DNA from: Amycolatopsis sp.
GTDB lineage: Bacteria; Actinomycetota; Actinomycetes; Mycobacteriales; Pseudonocardiaceae
Direction: 5' to 3'
DNA: 64,000 bases
Assembly: GCF_025464955.1 (NCBI RefSeq)
Contig: NZ_JAODNM010000139.1
Location: 1 to 64,000 of the forward strand
The position numbers and the translations under genes were made by a program. The notes below the pieces were generated by a model. That model had not been told where the DNA came from. It ran no database searches and saw only the letters and a list, made by a program, of their open reading frames with translations. Below, in pieces: positions 1 to 7,892 of this stretch (the first letter of the stretch is position 1; each line of letters starts with the position of its first letter).

Positions 1-2
1 GC

Positions 3-190
3 TGCGCCCACCCCGGCTGTCACCGGCCCCCACGGTTCTGCGAGGCGCACCATGTCGTGGCGTGGGTGGACGGCGGGCTCACCAACCTCGGCAATCTCAC
101 GCTGCTCTGTGATTACCACCATCGGCAATTACATCATTCGGATTGGTCGATGCGGATGGTGGACGGGGTGCCGGAGTTCATCCCGCCGAA
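3..190 (+). pseudogene. C-terminal HNH endonuclease (13E12/DUF222-type) fragment
   Basis: Frame 3 reads as the zinc/HNH tail of the DUF222-HNH proteins abundant in actinobacteria: a Cys-x4-Cys pair, then CEAHHVVAWVDGG, LTNLGNLTLLCDYHHRQLH and a W-x-M-x(n)-G-x-P-E-F-IPP ending. The 5' part lies outside the window. Downstream of PPKA the frame loses all family similarity, because it runs into a different gene fragment in another frame, so the protein is cut short before its usual C-terminus. It is best regarded as a remnant left by a deletion or recombination. Confidence 0.7.
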
Positions 191-355
191 GGCCTGCACC
201 GGCTCGACATCCAGCATTCGGTCGCGAACTCCGCTTCCTGCCGGGTCGCGGAGAAAGCAGGATTCACCTACGAGGGCACCCTGCGGAGTTCCGCCCTGCA
301 CACCGACGGCTGGCACGACATGCACCTGCACGCCAGGGTCCAGGGCGATGTCTGA
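188..355 (+). pseudogene. C-terminal GNAT acetyltransferase fragment
   Basis: Frame 2 encodes GLHRLDIQHSVANSASCRVA, then EKAGF and Y-EGTLR, and ends at TGA 353-355. This is the acetyl-CoA-binding end of RimJ/RimL-type N-acetyltransferases (family knowledge: N-x-x-S-x-x-V-x-E-K-x-GF). Only about 55 residues are present. There is no start codon or ribosome binding site, and the fragment begins exactly where the HNH frame loses its family match. It is a truncated relic, not an expressed gene. Confidence 0.7.
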
Positions 356-362
356 TCACGTT

Positions 363-407
363 GGGCCTGATCAGGTCGGGCCTGATCAGGTTAAGGCTCG
401 TCAGGTT
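363..407. repeat. three imperfect 15-bp tandem units
   Basis: Units gggcctgatcaggtc (363-377), gggcctgatcaggtt (378-392) and the diverged aaggctcgtcaggtt (393-407). The first two each contain the perfect 10-bp palindrome CCTGATCAGG. The array lies between the acetyltransferase fragment and the stop codon of the convergent transglycosylase-like gene and could act as a weak terminator. Confidence 0.6.
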
Positions 408-1251
408 AAGGCTTGAGGTTCGCGGCGCCGTAGGAGGTGGCGTTGCTGAACACTTCCTGGCCGTAGTCGGTGGAATTGTTGTAGGTCAGTACCGCGGTCC
501 ACCAGCCTTCCGGCGTAGCCAGGTCACCGCCCTTCGCGCACATGTAGCGGGCGGTGGTCAGTGCGGCGTCGTCGATGTTCTGCGCGTCGGGCGCTTTGCC
601 GTCGCCGTTGGCCCGGACTCCCCAGCGGTGCCAAGTATCGGGCAGGAACTGCATGGGCCCGATCGCACGATCCCAGGTGGGGTCGCCGTCCAGCTTGCCG
701 CTGTCGGTGTCGTGCACTGCCAGGACCCCGTCCGAACCGTCGAGGGGGATACCGATCACCGGTGGCGTTTCCAAGCCGTTCGCGTCGATCTCGGAACCGT
801 CGTGACCACCGTTGAGCGACTCGATCCGGCCGATCCCGGCGACCGTCGCCCAAGTGAGGTGACAGTCCGGGGTCTTCGTCCGGGTGACCCTCTCGGCTTC
901 GGCATATGCCCGCAGCACTCGCGGTGGGATATCAGTCTTGCCCGACACCCTGGTGACCCACGCGGAAAGCGTCGCGGCCGGGGGCACCGTGCCCGGCGCG
1001 GAGGGGATGGCGGAGCGGGGAGCCGGCGTCAGCTCGTCCACGGTGAACGGCGGCGGCCCGGGATCCGGCAGTGCCGCTCGCACTGAGTGGTCGATCTTGA
1101 CGACGACCCAGACCCCGGCACCCAGCAGGGCCACGACAACCACCAAGGCCGCCACCAGGCAACCCCGGCGCCGGCCGGACCTCGGTGTGGGTTCGGTTTC
1201 CCAATCATCAAGGAGGTCAAGGGAATCTGTCGGCGGTGGGGGAGCGGTCAC
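406..1251 (-). CDS. membrane-anchored lytic murein transglycosylase-like protein
   Basis: 281 residues from a GTG start. A short cytoplasmic N-terminus with a basic stretch precedes one transmembrane segment (about residues 31-53), then a proline-rich linker and an extracytoplasmic domain. The domain carries the lysozyme-like signatures of MltB-type transglycosylases: a catalytic-Glu region GIGRIESLNGG, the AIGPMQFLPDTWHRWG motif, a D-A-x-N-I-D-D-A stretch and AVLTYNNS near the end. The predicted role is non-hydrolytic cleavage of peptidoglycan glycan strands at the outer face of the membrane. The gene starts 22 bp after the stop of the DUF4232 lipoprotein gene and is probably co-transcribed with it. 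The ribosome binding site is weak. Confidence 0.8.
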   Translation of the reverse strand: MTAPPPPTDSLDLLDDWETEPTPRSGRRRGCLVAALVVVVALLGAGVWVVVKIDHSVRAALPDPGPPPFTVDELTPAPRSAIPSAPGTVPPAATLSAWVTRVSGKTDIPPRVLRAYAEAERVTRTKTPDCHLTWATVAGIGRIESLNGGHDGSEIDANGLETPPVIGIPLDGSDGVLAVHDTDSGKLDGDPTWDRAIGPMQFLPDTWHRWGVRANGDGKAPDAQNIDDAALTTARYMCAKGGDLATPEGWWTAVLTYNNSTDYGQEVFSNATSYGAANLKP

Positions 1252-1273
1252 CCCGACTACGGTACGTGAATGA

Positions 1274-1927
1274 TTACGCGACGGTGTTGACGTCCATCAG
1301 CACGGTGGCGAGGTTGGCGCAGGCTTGCACGGATTTCGGGAGGAACATCGACGCCGTGTCGCCCGGGGCGTAGACACGCAGACCGTTGACATCGACCTTC
1401 GTGCACTGCTCCGGCGGGAAGGCGTCGGCGCTGACGAACGTCAGCGAGGCCTGCGCACTCTTGCCCGGGGTAAGGACCTGCAGTTTGCCCTGGCTCTTTG
1501 GCTGCCTGGTGGCGGGAGCGCCGACCTGGTGGCCGTCGGTGCCGGCCACAAAGGACACTCCTGGCGAACCCTGCAGATCACACGTCTGCCGGCTCTTGTT
1601 GGTGAAGCGCAGGTTTACGTTGTCGTGGCTCATACCGGCGCCGTTGCCTTCGGCGAAGGCGACGTTGAGGTCCGCGGCCTTGCAGTACTTCGGCCCCTTC
1701 GGAGAAGACACGCTGGAGGCCTGGTCGTCCGCGTCGTCTGCCCCCGTCGCAGCTGCCGGCGAGCCGACTGGGGACGTGGCTGTCGGAGAGGTCGTCGCCG
1801 GAGCTGGAGCCGACGCTGCCGGGGCTGGCGTACCGCTGCACGCGGCGAGCAGGCCTGCCGCGCCCAAGGCCGCCGCGGTGGCGAGGCCGCCGCGGATGAT
1901 CCGGGCCGTTTTGCCGGTGGTAGTCAT
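1274..1927 (-). CDS. DUF4232 lipoprotein
   Basis: 217 residues. The N-terminus is a lipoprotein signal (basic n-region, Ala/Leu/Gly core, LLAAC lipobox), followed by a low-complexity Ala/Pro/Ser/Thr linker, then a beta-rich domain with KYCKAADL, RFTNKSRQTCDLQGSPGVSFV and a late Cys pair typical of DUF4232. The function of DUF4232 is unknown; members are exported, cell-envelope lipoproteins. Start choice: a strong AAAGGAG (1940-1934) ends directly against an ATG at 1933, but has ideal 6-nt spacing to the ATG at 1927, so 1927 is preferred. It is divergent from the sugar operon beginning at 2147. Confidence 0.8.
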   Translation of the reverse strand: MTTTGKTARIIRGGLATAAALGAAGLLAACSGTPAPAASAPAPATTSPTATSPVGSPAAATGADDADDQASSVSSPKGPKYCKAADLNVAFAEGNGAGMSHDNVNLRFTNKSRQTCDLQGSPGVSFVAGTDGHQVGAPATRQPKSQGKLQVLTPGKSAQASLTFVSADAFPPEQCTKVDVNGLRVYAPGDTASMFLPKSVQACANLATVLMDVNTVA

Positions 1928-2074
1928 GGTCATCTCCTTTGCTGCGGGGAACTTCGCTGTATTTCTACAAAGATGTTCGGCAGCCTGCTCCGGTTGTGAA
2001 TAACCGGGTGTGTGTGATCCATGTCAACCGCTGGCAACCTTGCCGTCTCCCGCCGCGGAGCCCCGATCCGACTG

Positions 2075-2103
2075 TTGACAAGACGTCGCTGGTGTCGTAG
2101 AAA
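2075..2103 (+). promoter_or_regulatory. sigma70-type promoter of the first sugar operon
   Basis: TTGACA at 2075-2080, a 17-bp spacer, and TAGAAA at 2098-2103. Transcription would begin near 2110, just ahead of the palindromic operator at 2117-2128 and about 37 nt before the preferred start codon. Confidence 0.6.
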
Positions 2104-2116
2104 TCGGGTATCCAAT

Positions 2117-2128
2117 ATCCTATAGGAT
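2117..2128. promoter_or_regulatory. palindromic operator, GntR-type
   Basis: Perfect 12-bp palindrome ATCCTATAGGAT, with one more matching pair outside it (2115/2130). Its position just downstream of the predicted transcription start suits a repressor. The ATCCTATAGGAT core resembles operators of FadR/FCD-subfamily GntR regulators of sugar-acid catabolism (family knowledge). No FCD-type GntR gene lies in the window, so the regulator would be elsewhere. Confidence 0.55.
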
Positions 2129-2146
2129 TTACCAGTGAGGTTGGCA

Positions 2147-3211
2147 ATGACGCCGAACGTCAAGCGGGTCAGGGCAAGCGCGGCAGGCCTCGGGCTGCTG
2201 CTGTTGATCAGCGCCTGCAGCACCAAGGGGGCGAACGCCGGCCAAGCCGCCGCCGACGCCCCGACGGCCAAGCCCTCGTCCCAGGTGAAGGTGGCCCTCA
2301 TCCCCGGCGGCCCGCACCCGTACTTCCAGCCGTGGAAGGCCGCGATAACCCAGGCCAAGGCCGATTTCAAGCTCGGCGGGACCACGTTCGACGAGACCAG
2401 CGAGTGGGACCAGTCCAAACAGAACAGCCTGGTCAACTCGCTCGCTTCGCAGGGCTACAACGCGTTCGGCATCTTCGGGGTCTCGCCGACCGACATCAAC
2501 AGCACGTTCAGCGACCTGAAGTCGAAGGGCGCCACCGTCGCCTCGCTCGGGTCGTGCCCGGCCACCGAACCCGACAAGGCGGACTTCTGTCTGTCCACGG
2601 ACGTCGGTGACGCCGCGTACAAGGCCGCCAAAGCGACCATCGACGCCATGGGCGGCCACGGCGTCCTGGTACACCTGACCGGCAACAACGTCGACGCCAA
2701 TACCCAGCGACGTATCGCCGGGGTGAAGAAGGCCGTCGACGAGACCGCGGGCAAGGTCACGCTGCTGACCACGATCACCGACGTCGACAAGGACCTGCAG
2801 ACCGCGCAGAAGGCCGTCTCGGATCTGCTTTCCGCGCACGGCAAGGAAATCCAGGGCATCGTCACCACGGCGTACAACCCGGCGGTCGCCTCGGCCGACG
2901 CGGTGAAGGCGGCGAAGCTGCCGATCAAGGTGGTCGCCATCGACGACGACCCGTCGATCCTGTCCGGTATCCGCGACGGCTCGGTGTCGGCGACCGTCGG
3001 GCAGAACCCCACCGGTCAGGCTTATGTCGGTTCCTGGGCACTTGAGCAGCTCGCGACCGGCGCCTGCACCATGCGCCAGCCCGGCCAGACCGTCGACTCC
3101 GGGTCCTTTGTGGTCACCACGGCGAACGTCGCGACCTACGACGCCGAGCGCAAGACGAAGACCGAGCAGCTCATGACCGAGTTCAAGACCTCCGTCCTGA
3201 AATGCTCCTGA
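2147..3211 (+). CDS. sugar ABC transporter substrate-binding lipoprotein (RbsB/Peripla_BP_4 type)
   Basis: 354 residues. Lipoprotein signal peptide with lipobox LISAC, then a two-lobed periplasmic-binding fold: VKVALIPGGPHPYFQPW at the first strand, Q-G-Y-NAFGIFGVS, a central N-x-DANTQRRIAGVKKAV segment, IVTTAYNPAVASADAV, VVAIDDDPSIL and a C-terminal VGQNPTGQAY. This is the pentose/ribose-type cluster of solute receptors. Start: ATG at 2147 has GAGG with 6-nt spacing; a GTG at 2135 lacks a good site. It heads a coupled operon with an enolase, two permeases, an ATPase and an AOR-type enzyme, so the ligand is probably the sugar or sugar acid those enzymes use. The substrate cannot be read from the sequence. 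Confidence 0.85.
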   Translation: MTPNVKRVRASAAGLGLLLLISACSTKGANAGQAAADAPTAKPSSQVKVALIPGGPHPYFQPWKAAITQAKADFKLGGTTFDETSEWDQSKQNSLVNSLASQGYNAFGIFGVSPTDINSTFSDLKSKGATVASLGSCPATEPDKADFCLSTDVGDAAYKAAKATIDAMGGHGVLVHLTGNNVDANTQRRIAGVKKAVDETAGKVTLLTTITDVDKDLQTAQKAVSDLLSAHGKEIQGIVTTAYNPAVASADAVKAAKLPIKVVAIDDDPSILSGIRDGSVSATVGQNPTGQAYVGSWALEQLATGACTMRQPGQTVDSGSFVVTTANVATYDAERKTKTEQLMTEFKTSVLKCS

Positions 3212-3239
3212 GCATCTCCCCAGCAACCGGAGGTTTTGC

Positions 3240-4328
3240 GTGGCCGTGATCGTCAAGGCCGAAGCGTTTTTGGTCAACCTCGAGGTCGAGCAGACCCGGG
3301 TCGACGCCGTCCAAGCCTTCCTGGCTCAGGAAACATTGTTCGTCGAGGTCAGCACCGATGACGGGGCCGTCGGCCTCGGGTACTCCTACACCATCGGCAC
3401 CGGCGGCTCGGCGGTCCTGGCGCTGCTGAAGGATCACCTGCTCCCACGCCTCGTCGGCAAGGACGCGAGGCTGATCGAAGGCCTGTGGCGCGACCTGTTC
3501 GCGTCGACGCGGGCGACGACCGTCGGGGCGATCACCTCGCTGGCGCTCGCGGCCGTCGACACCGCGCTGTGGGACCTGCGTTGCCTGCGCGCCGGCGAGC
3601 CGCTGTGGCGGGTCGCCGGCGGGTTCCGGCCGCGAGTTCCCCTGTACGACACCGAAGGCGGCTGGCTGCACCTGACCACCGACGAGCTCGTCGTCGGAGC
3701 GAAAGCCTCGGTCGATGCCGGCTGGGGCGGGATCAAGGTCAAGGTCGGGAAGCCGACCGCGCACGAAGACCTCGAACGCCTCGCCGCGGTCCGCGAAGCC
3801 ATCGGGCCGCGGGTCGATCTGATGGTCGACGCGAACCAGTCCATGACCGCGGCCGAAGCGATCCGCCGCGCGGCGGCGTTCGCGCCGGTCAACCTGTTCT
3901 GGTTCGAGGAGCCGCTGCCCGCGGACGACGTGAGCGGACACCGGCGGCTCGCCGAGTCGACCACGATCCCGATCGCGGTGGGGGAGTCGATGTACTCGAT
4001 CTCGCAGTTCCGCGACTACCTCGAGCGCGGCGCGGCGTCGATCGTGCAGGTCGACGTGGCCCGTATCGGCGGTATCACGCCGTGGCTCAAGGTCGCGCAC
4101 CTCGCCGAGTCGTTCAACGTCGAGGTGTGCCCGCACTTCCTGATGGAGTTGCACGTCAGCCTCACCGCGGCGATCCCGAACGGACGCTACGTCGAGCACA
4201 TCCCGCAGCTCCGCGCGATCACCACCGCGGAGATGACCATCGACACCGGGCACGCCGTCGCGCCGGAGACACCCGGCCTCGGCATCGCCTGGGACCGCAA
4301 CGCGATGGACGATCGGAGGGTGGCATGA
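3240..4328 (+). CDS. mandelate racemase/muconate lactonizing enzyme-family enolase
   Basis: 362 residues, GTG start with GGAGG at 6-nt spacing. All mandelate-racemase subgroup active-site residues are visible: K166-V-K168 on the second barrel strand, metal ligands D197, E223 and E249, the D272-H299 dyad, and E319. Each lies two positions after the mandelate racemase numbering as I recall it. This subgroup abstracts a proton alpha to a carboxylate; besides mandelate racemase it includes many acid-sugar dehydratases (gluconate, galactarate, rhamnonate and others). In this sugar operon a sugar-acid dehydratase is more likely than a racemase, but the substrate is unknown. Its ATGA overlaps the next permease gene by 4 bp. 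Confidence 0.85.
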   Translation: MAVIVKAEAFLVNLEVEQTRVDAVQAFLAQETLFVEVSTDDGAVGLGYSYTIGTGGSAVLALLKDHLLPRLVGKDARLIEGLWRDLFASTRATTVGAITSLALAAVDTALWDLRCLRAGEPLWRVAGGFRPRVPLYDTEGGWLHLTTDELVVGAKASVDAGWGGIKVKVGKPTAHEDLERLAAVREAIGPRVDLMVDANQSMTAAEAIRRAAAFAPVNLFWFEEPLPADDVSGHRRLAESTTIPIAVGESMYSISQFRDYLERGAASIVQVDVARIGGITPWLKVAHLAESFNVEVCPHFLMELHVSLTAAIPNGRYVEHIPQLRAITTAEMTIDTGHAVAPETPGLGIAWDRNAMDDRRVA

Positions 4329-5404
4329 CCCTGCTCGCCGAGCCCACCCAGCAGCCGAAGTCTTCGCCTCCGCCGCAGCGCGACCGCGGCCGCCGGATAG
4401 TGGGCAAGGTGTTCGCCGACCAGCGGACCGGGCTGTTGATCCTGATCGTCGTGCTGGTCATCGTGTTTGGCTCGCTGCGCAGTACGTTCTTCGACGAGCG
4501 GTTCGTCATCTTCCCGCTGCTGCGCGACATCGCCACGCTCAGCGTCGTCGGGCTGTCGCAGCTCGCGGTGCTGTCGATCGGGCACCTGAACATCGCCGTC
4601 GGCCGGATGGCTTCGTTCGGCGCGATGTTCATGGGCATCTCGTACCAGGAATGGCATCTGCCGCTCTATGTCGGGCTGGTCATCGGGTTGATCGCCGGTA
4701 CCGCGATCGGCGCGCTGACCGGGCTGATCATCACCACCTCCGGGGTCAACTCGTTCGTGGTGACCCTGGCGATGGACTTCGCGTTGCTCGGGTTGATTTC
4801 GCTGGTGTACTCGTCTTTCACGACGAGCGCCGCGTTCACCGTCAAGCCCGACGGCATGGAGGAGCTCCGCCAGTACTCCCTCGCCGACGTCTGCGTCGGC
4901 AACGTCTGCGGGTCTGGGGCGATCCCGCAGCTCGCGATCTTCGCGGTGATCGCGATGTGCGTGGTCGGCTACCTGTTTTCCCGCGCCAGGACCGGCCGGG
5001 AGATGCTGATGGTCGGCGCCAACCCGATCGCCGCCGAGCTTTCCGGGATCCCGGTGCACCGCCGGATCATCGGCGCGCACGCCCTGTCCGGCGGGCTTGC
5101 CGCGCTCGCCGGGTTCCTGCTCGCGGTGACCAGCGGTTCGTTCACCGCGAGCATCGGCTCGGAGTTCATGCTCCCGTCGTTCCTCGGGCCGGTGCTCGGC
5201 GGCACCCTGCTGACCGGCGGCGCGGTGTCGATCATCGGGACCTTCCTGGGAACGTCGCTCACCCAGGTCATCCAGCAGGGGCTGACCATGCTCGGCGCGA
5301 GCGTGGAAAGCCTCGCCATCTCACTCGGCACGATCCTGCTGGCCGCGTTGTCGCTGGACCGCGTACGCCAGCTCGTTTCCGACCGGAAGGCGGTCCGGCG
5401 ATGA
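4325..5404 (+). CDS. sugar ABC transporter permease 1 (RbsC-like)
   Basis: 359 residues. Hydrophilic N-terminus of about 35 residues, then about eight to ten transmembrane segments with the RbsC/BPD_transp_2 signatures: a VVGLSQLAVLSIGHLNIAVG motif, GLITTSGVNSFVVTLAM, a cytoplasmic ATPase-contact loop near G-A-N-P-I-A-A-E-L-S-G-I-P-V and GGTLLTGGAVSIIGT near the end. It forms the channel together with the second permease. It overlaps the enolase gene upstream and the next permease gene downstream by ATGA junctions, implying equal expression. Confidence 0.85.
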   Translation: MTLLAEPTQQPKSSPPPQRDRGRRIVGKVFADQRTGLLILIVVLVIVFGSLRSTFFDERFVIFPLLRDIATLSVVGLSQLAVLSIGHLNIAVGRMASFGAMFMGISYQEWHLPLYVGLVIGLIAGTAIGALTGLIITTSGVNSFVVTLAMDFALLGLISLVYSSFTTSAAFTVKPDGMEELRQYSLADVCVGNVCGSGAIPQLAIFAVIAMCVVGYLFSRARTGREMLMVGANPIAAELSGIPVHRRIIGAHALSGGLAALAGFLLAVTSGSFTASIGSEFMLPSFLGPVLGGTLLTGGAVSIIGTFLGTSLTQVIQQGLTMLGASVESLAISLGTILLAALSLDRVRQLVSDRKAVRR

Positions 5405-6375
5405 CCACCCAGACGAAGGAACCTTCCCTCACCAGGTCGAAGTTCTCCCTGCCTGCCAACGAGATGACTCTGCTCGCACTCGCCGTCGCCGGGTTCGTCG
5501 GGCTGGCCATCGCATCCGGGGGTTCGCTGCTGAGCGGGTCTTCGCTGCAGACGCTGTTCACGTATCTCGCGGTGCCGGTGCTGATCGGCCTGGCGCAGCT
5601 CGTCGCGCTGTCGGTGGGCCAGATGAACCTCTCGGTCGGCGCGCTCGGCGGGTTCGTCGCGGTCGCCGCCGGGATCGCGATGGCGCACGCCGGAGTTCCG
5701 GCGTGGATCGCGGTGCTCGGCGCACTGGTCCTCGGCGCGGCCGTGGGTGCGATCAACGGCGTGCTCGTCGTCCTGACCAGGATCAACGGCTTCATCGTCA
5801 CGCTCGCGACGATGACCATCCTGGCCGGGTTGCAGTACCAGCTGGTCGGCACCGAAACAGTGGCGAACTACTCGCCGGGCCTGCGTTCCCTCGGCACCGC
5901 CGCGGTGTTCCACATCCCGGTCATCTTTATCGTTTCGCTGGTCGTGGCCGGGTTGCTCGCGCTGTTCATGCGCCGCGCGATCTGGGGCCGGCGCCTGCTT
6001 GCCAGTGGTGGGAACCCTTTGGCTGCAAGGCTTTCCGGGATCTCCAACGACCGGTCGGTGGTGCTCGCGCACTGTCTGTCGGGGTTGCTGATCGGGGTCG
6101 CCGCGGTGGTGACGCTGATGTCTTCGCCCGGGGTGAACCAGAGCATCGGCGGTGACTGGCTGCTGTCGAGTTTCGCCGCGCCGATCATCGGCGGCGTCGC
6201 GCTGTCCGGCGGTGCGGTGTCGGTGTCCGGAACCGTGCTCGCGGCGCTGATCGTCCGGTTGGTCGACGTCGCCCGCGCCCAGTTCTCCCTCAACCCGAGC
6301 TGGGTCAACTTCGTGGTCGGGGCCGTGGTCCTCGGCACGGTCGTGGTGACACACCGCAGGGGAGCGAACGCGTGA
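5401..6375 (+). CDS. sugar ABC transporter permease 2 (RbsC-like)
   Basis: 324 residues, ATGA overlap with permease 1. Same BPD_transp_2 family: VLIGLAQLVALSVGQMNLSVG, INGFIVTLATMTILAG, the EAA-like loop GGNPLAARLSGI and GGVALSGGAVSVSGT. It is about 35 residues shorter at the N-terminus than permease 1. Two distinct permeases instead of a homodimer is the arrangement of rhamnose/autoinducer-2-type importers. Its last codons overlap the GTG of the ATPase. Confidence 0.85.
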   Translation: MTTQTKEPSLTRSKFSLPANEMTLLALAVAGFVGLAIASGGSLLSGSSLQTLFTYLAVPVLIGLAQLVALSVGQMNLSVGALGGFVAVAAGIAMAHAGVPAWIAVLGALVLGAAVGAINGVLVVLTRINGFIVTLATMTILAGLQYQLVGTETVANYSPGLRSLGTAAVFHIPVIFIVSLVVAGLLALFMRRAIWGRRLLASGGNPLAARLSGISNDRSVVLAHCLSGLLIGVAAVVTLMSSPGVNQSIGGDWLLSSFAAPIIGGVALSGGAVSVSGTVLAALIVRLVDVARAQFSLNPSWVNFVVGAVVLGTVVVTHRRGANA

Positions 6376-7892
6376 TTACCGAGCCAGCCCTCAAAGCGGA
6401 CAAACTGGTCAAGCTGTTCCCCGGGGTCCGGGCGCTCGACGGCGCGAGCCTGCGCGTCGAACCCGGCTCGGTGCACGCGCTGCTCGGCGAGAACGGCGCC
6501 GGGAAGTCGACCCTGATCAAGATCCTGACCGGCGTCTACACCCCCGACGGTGGCAGCCTCGAAGTGTCGGGCCACCCGGTCGCGCTCGATTCACCGCAGG
6601 CGGCCGCGCGAGCCGGAGTCGGCGTCGTCCACCAGGAACGCAACCTCGTGCCGGAGTTTTCGGTGGCCGAGAACATCATGCTGCAGCGGCTGCCGGTCAA
6701 GGGCGGCCTGCTGGACCGCGGCTCGGTCCGCCGGGAGGCCCAGCGGTACCTGGACCTGCTGGAGCTCGACGTCGACCCGGATCGGCGCGTCCGCGGGCTG
6801 TCGGTGTCGCAGCTCCAGCTCATCGAAGTCGCGAAGGCGCTGTCGATGGACAGCAAGGTCCTGCTGCTCGACGAGCCGACCACCGCCAGCACTCCGAGCG
6901 AGGTCGAGCGGCTGTTCGGGGTGATCCGGAAGCTGCGCGAGGGCGGTACGGCGATCCTGTTCGTCAGCCACAAGCTGGAGGAGGTCTACGACCTCTGCGA
7001 CACTGTCACCGTGCTGCGGGACGGGGTGTCGGTGCTGGAATCAGTACCGCTGTCCGAGCTGCACCGGCCTGAGTTGATCACCGCGATGGTCGGCCGCGAA
7101 CACAGCGCGCTCGAACTGCCCGCCAGGCCGCGGTTCGAACCGGACCCGATCCTCGAACTCGACGAGGTCGGCACGGCGTATGGGCATCACGGTGTCTCGC
7201 TGTCGCTCCGCAAGGGCGAGATCCTCGGGCTCTACGGGCTCGTGGGCGCCGGGCGCACTGAGCTGGCGAAGTCGCTGCTCGGGCTGTCGGCGATCACGGA
7301 AGGCGAGGTCCGGGTCCGCGGACGTGCGGTGCGCATCCGCGACGTCCGCGACGCGCTGCGGCGCCACCGCATCGGGTACGTCCCGGAGGATCGCAAGGGC
7401 GAGGGCCTGTTCCTCGAACAGCCCGTGACGCGCAACATCGCCGTCGCGGTGTGGGACCGGATCGGGCGGCGCGTCGGCGGGGTGTCGGCGAAACGGGAGC
7501 GCGCGCTGGCCGAGGACTACGTGGAGCGGCTCGGCATCCGGCTTTCGTCCTCGAACCAGCTGGTCGGCCGGCTGTCCGGCGGCAACCAGCAGAAGGTCAG
7601 CCTGGCGAAATGGCTGGCCGCCGAGACCGAGATCCTGATCATCGACGAGCCGACCGTCGGCATCGACGTCCGCACCAAGGCCGCATTCCACGAGCTGATC
7701 TCGACGCTCGCCGCGGACGGGCTCGCGGTGCTGCTGATCACCAGCGACCTGGTCGAGATGGTGACACTGGCCGACCGGATCCTGGTGATGCGGGACTTCC
7801 ATGTCTGCGGCGAGGTCGAGAACGACCGCGAGTACGGCCCGACGAGCCGCCGGGTGATGGGCTTGATCCACGCCGACGAGCCGGTCGCGTGA
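6372..7892 (+). CDS. sugar ABC transporter double ATPase (RbsA-like)
   Basis: 506 residues, GTG start in a 4-bp GTGA overlap. Two fused nucleotide-binding domains. The first has Walker A GENGAGKST, a Q-loop VVHQERNLVP, an unusual signature LSVSQLQLIEVAKAL and Walker B LLLDEPT. The second has the degenerate Walker A typical of RbsA (GLVGAGRTEL, no Lys), signature LSGGNQQKVSLAKWL and Walker B ILIIDEPTVGID. This pattern is normal for the family. It powers uptake through the two permeases. Confidence 0.9.
   Translation: MITEPALKADKLVKLFPGVRALDGASLRVEPGSVHALLGENGAGKSTLIKILTGVYTPDGGSLEVSGHPVALDSPQAAARAGVGVVHQERNLVPEFSVAENIMLQRLPVKGGLLDRGSVRREAQRYLDLLELDVDPDRRVRGLSVSQLQLIEVAKALSMDSKVLLLDEPTTASTPSEVERLFGVIRKLREGGTAILFVSHKLEEVYDLCDTVTVLRDGVSVLESVPLSELHRPELITAMVGREHSALELPARPRFEPDPILELDEVGTAYGHHGVSLSLRKGEILGLYGLVGAGRTELAKSLLGLSAITEGEVRVRGRAVRIRDVRDALRRHRIGYVPEDRKGEGLFLEQPVTRNIAVAVWDRIGRRVGGVSAKRERALAEDYVERLGIRLSSSNQLVGRLSGGNQQKVSLAKWLAAETEILIIDEPTVGIDVRTKAAFHELISTLAADGLAVLLITSDLVEMVTLADRILVMRDFHVCGEVENDREYGPTSRRVMGLIHADEPVA

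Noticed and set aside
1325..2003. Two overlapping plus-strand frames over the DUF4232 lipoprotein
   Set aside because: They are antisense shadows; the minus strand has the signal peptide, lipobox and family motifs.
4651..6375. A 574-codon frame extending upstream of permease 2
   Set aside because: The true start is the ATGA overlap at 5401; sequence before it is the out-of-frame reading of permease 1.
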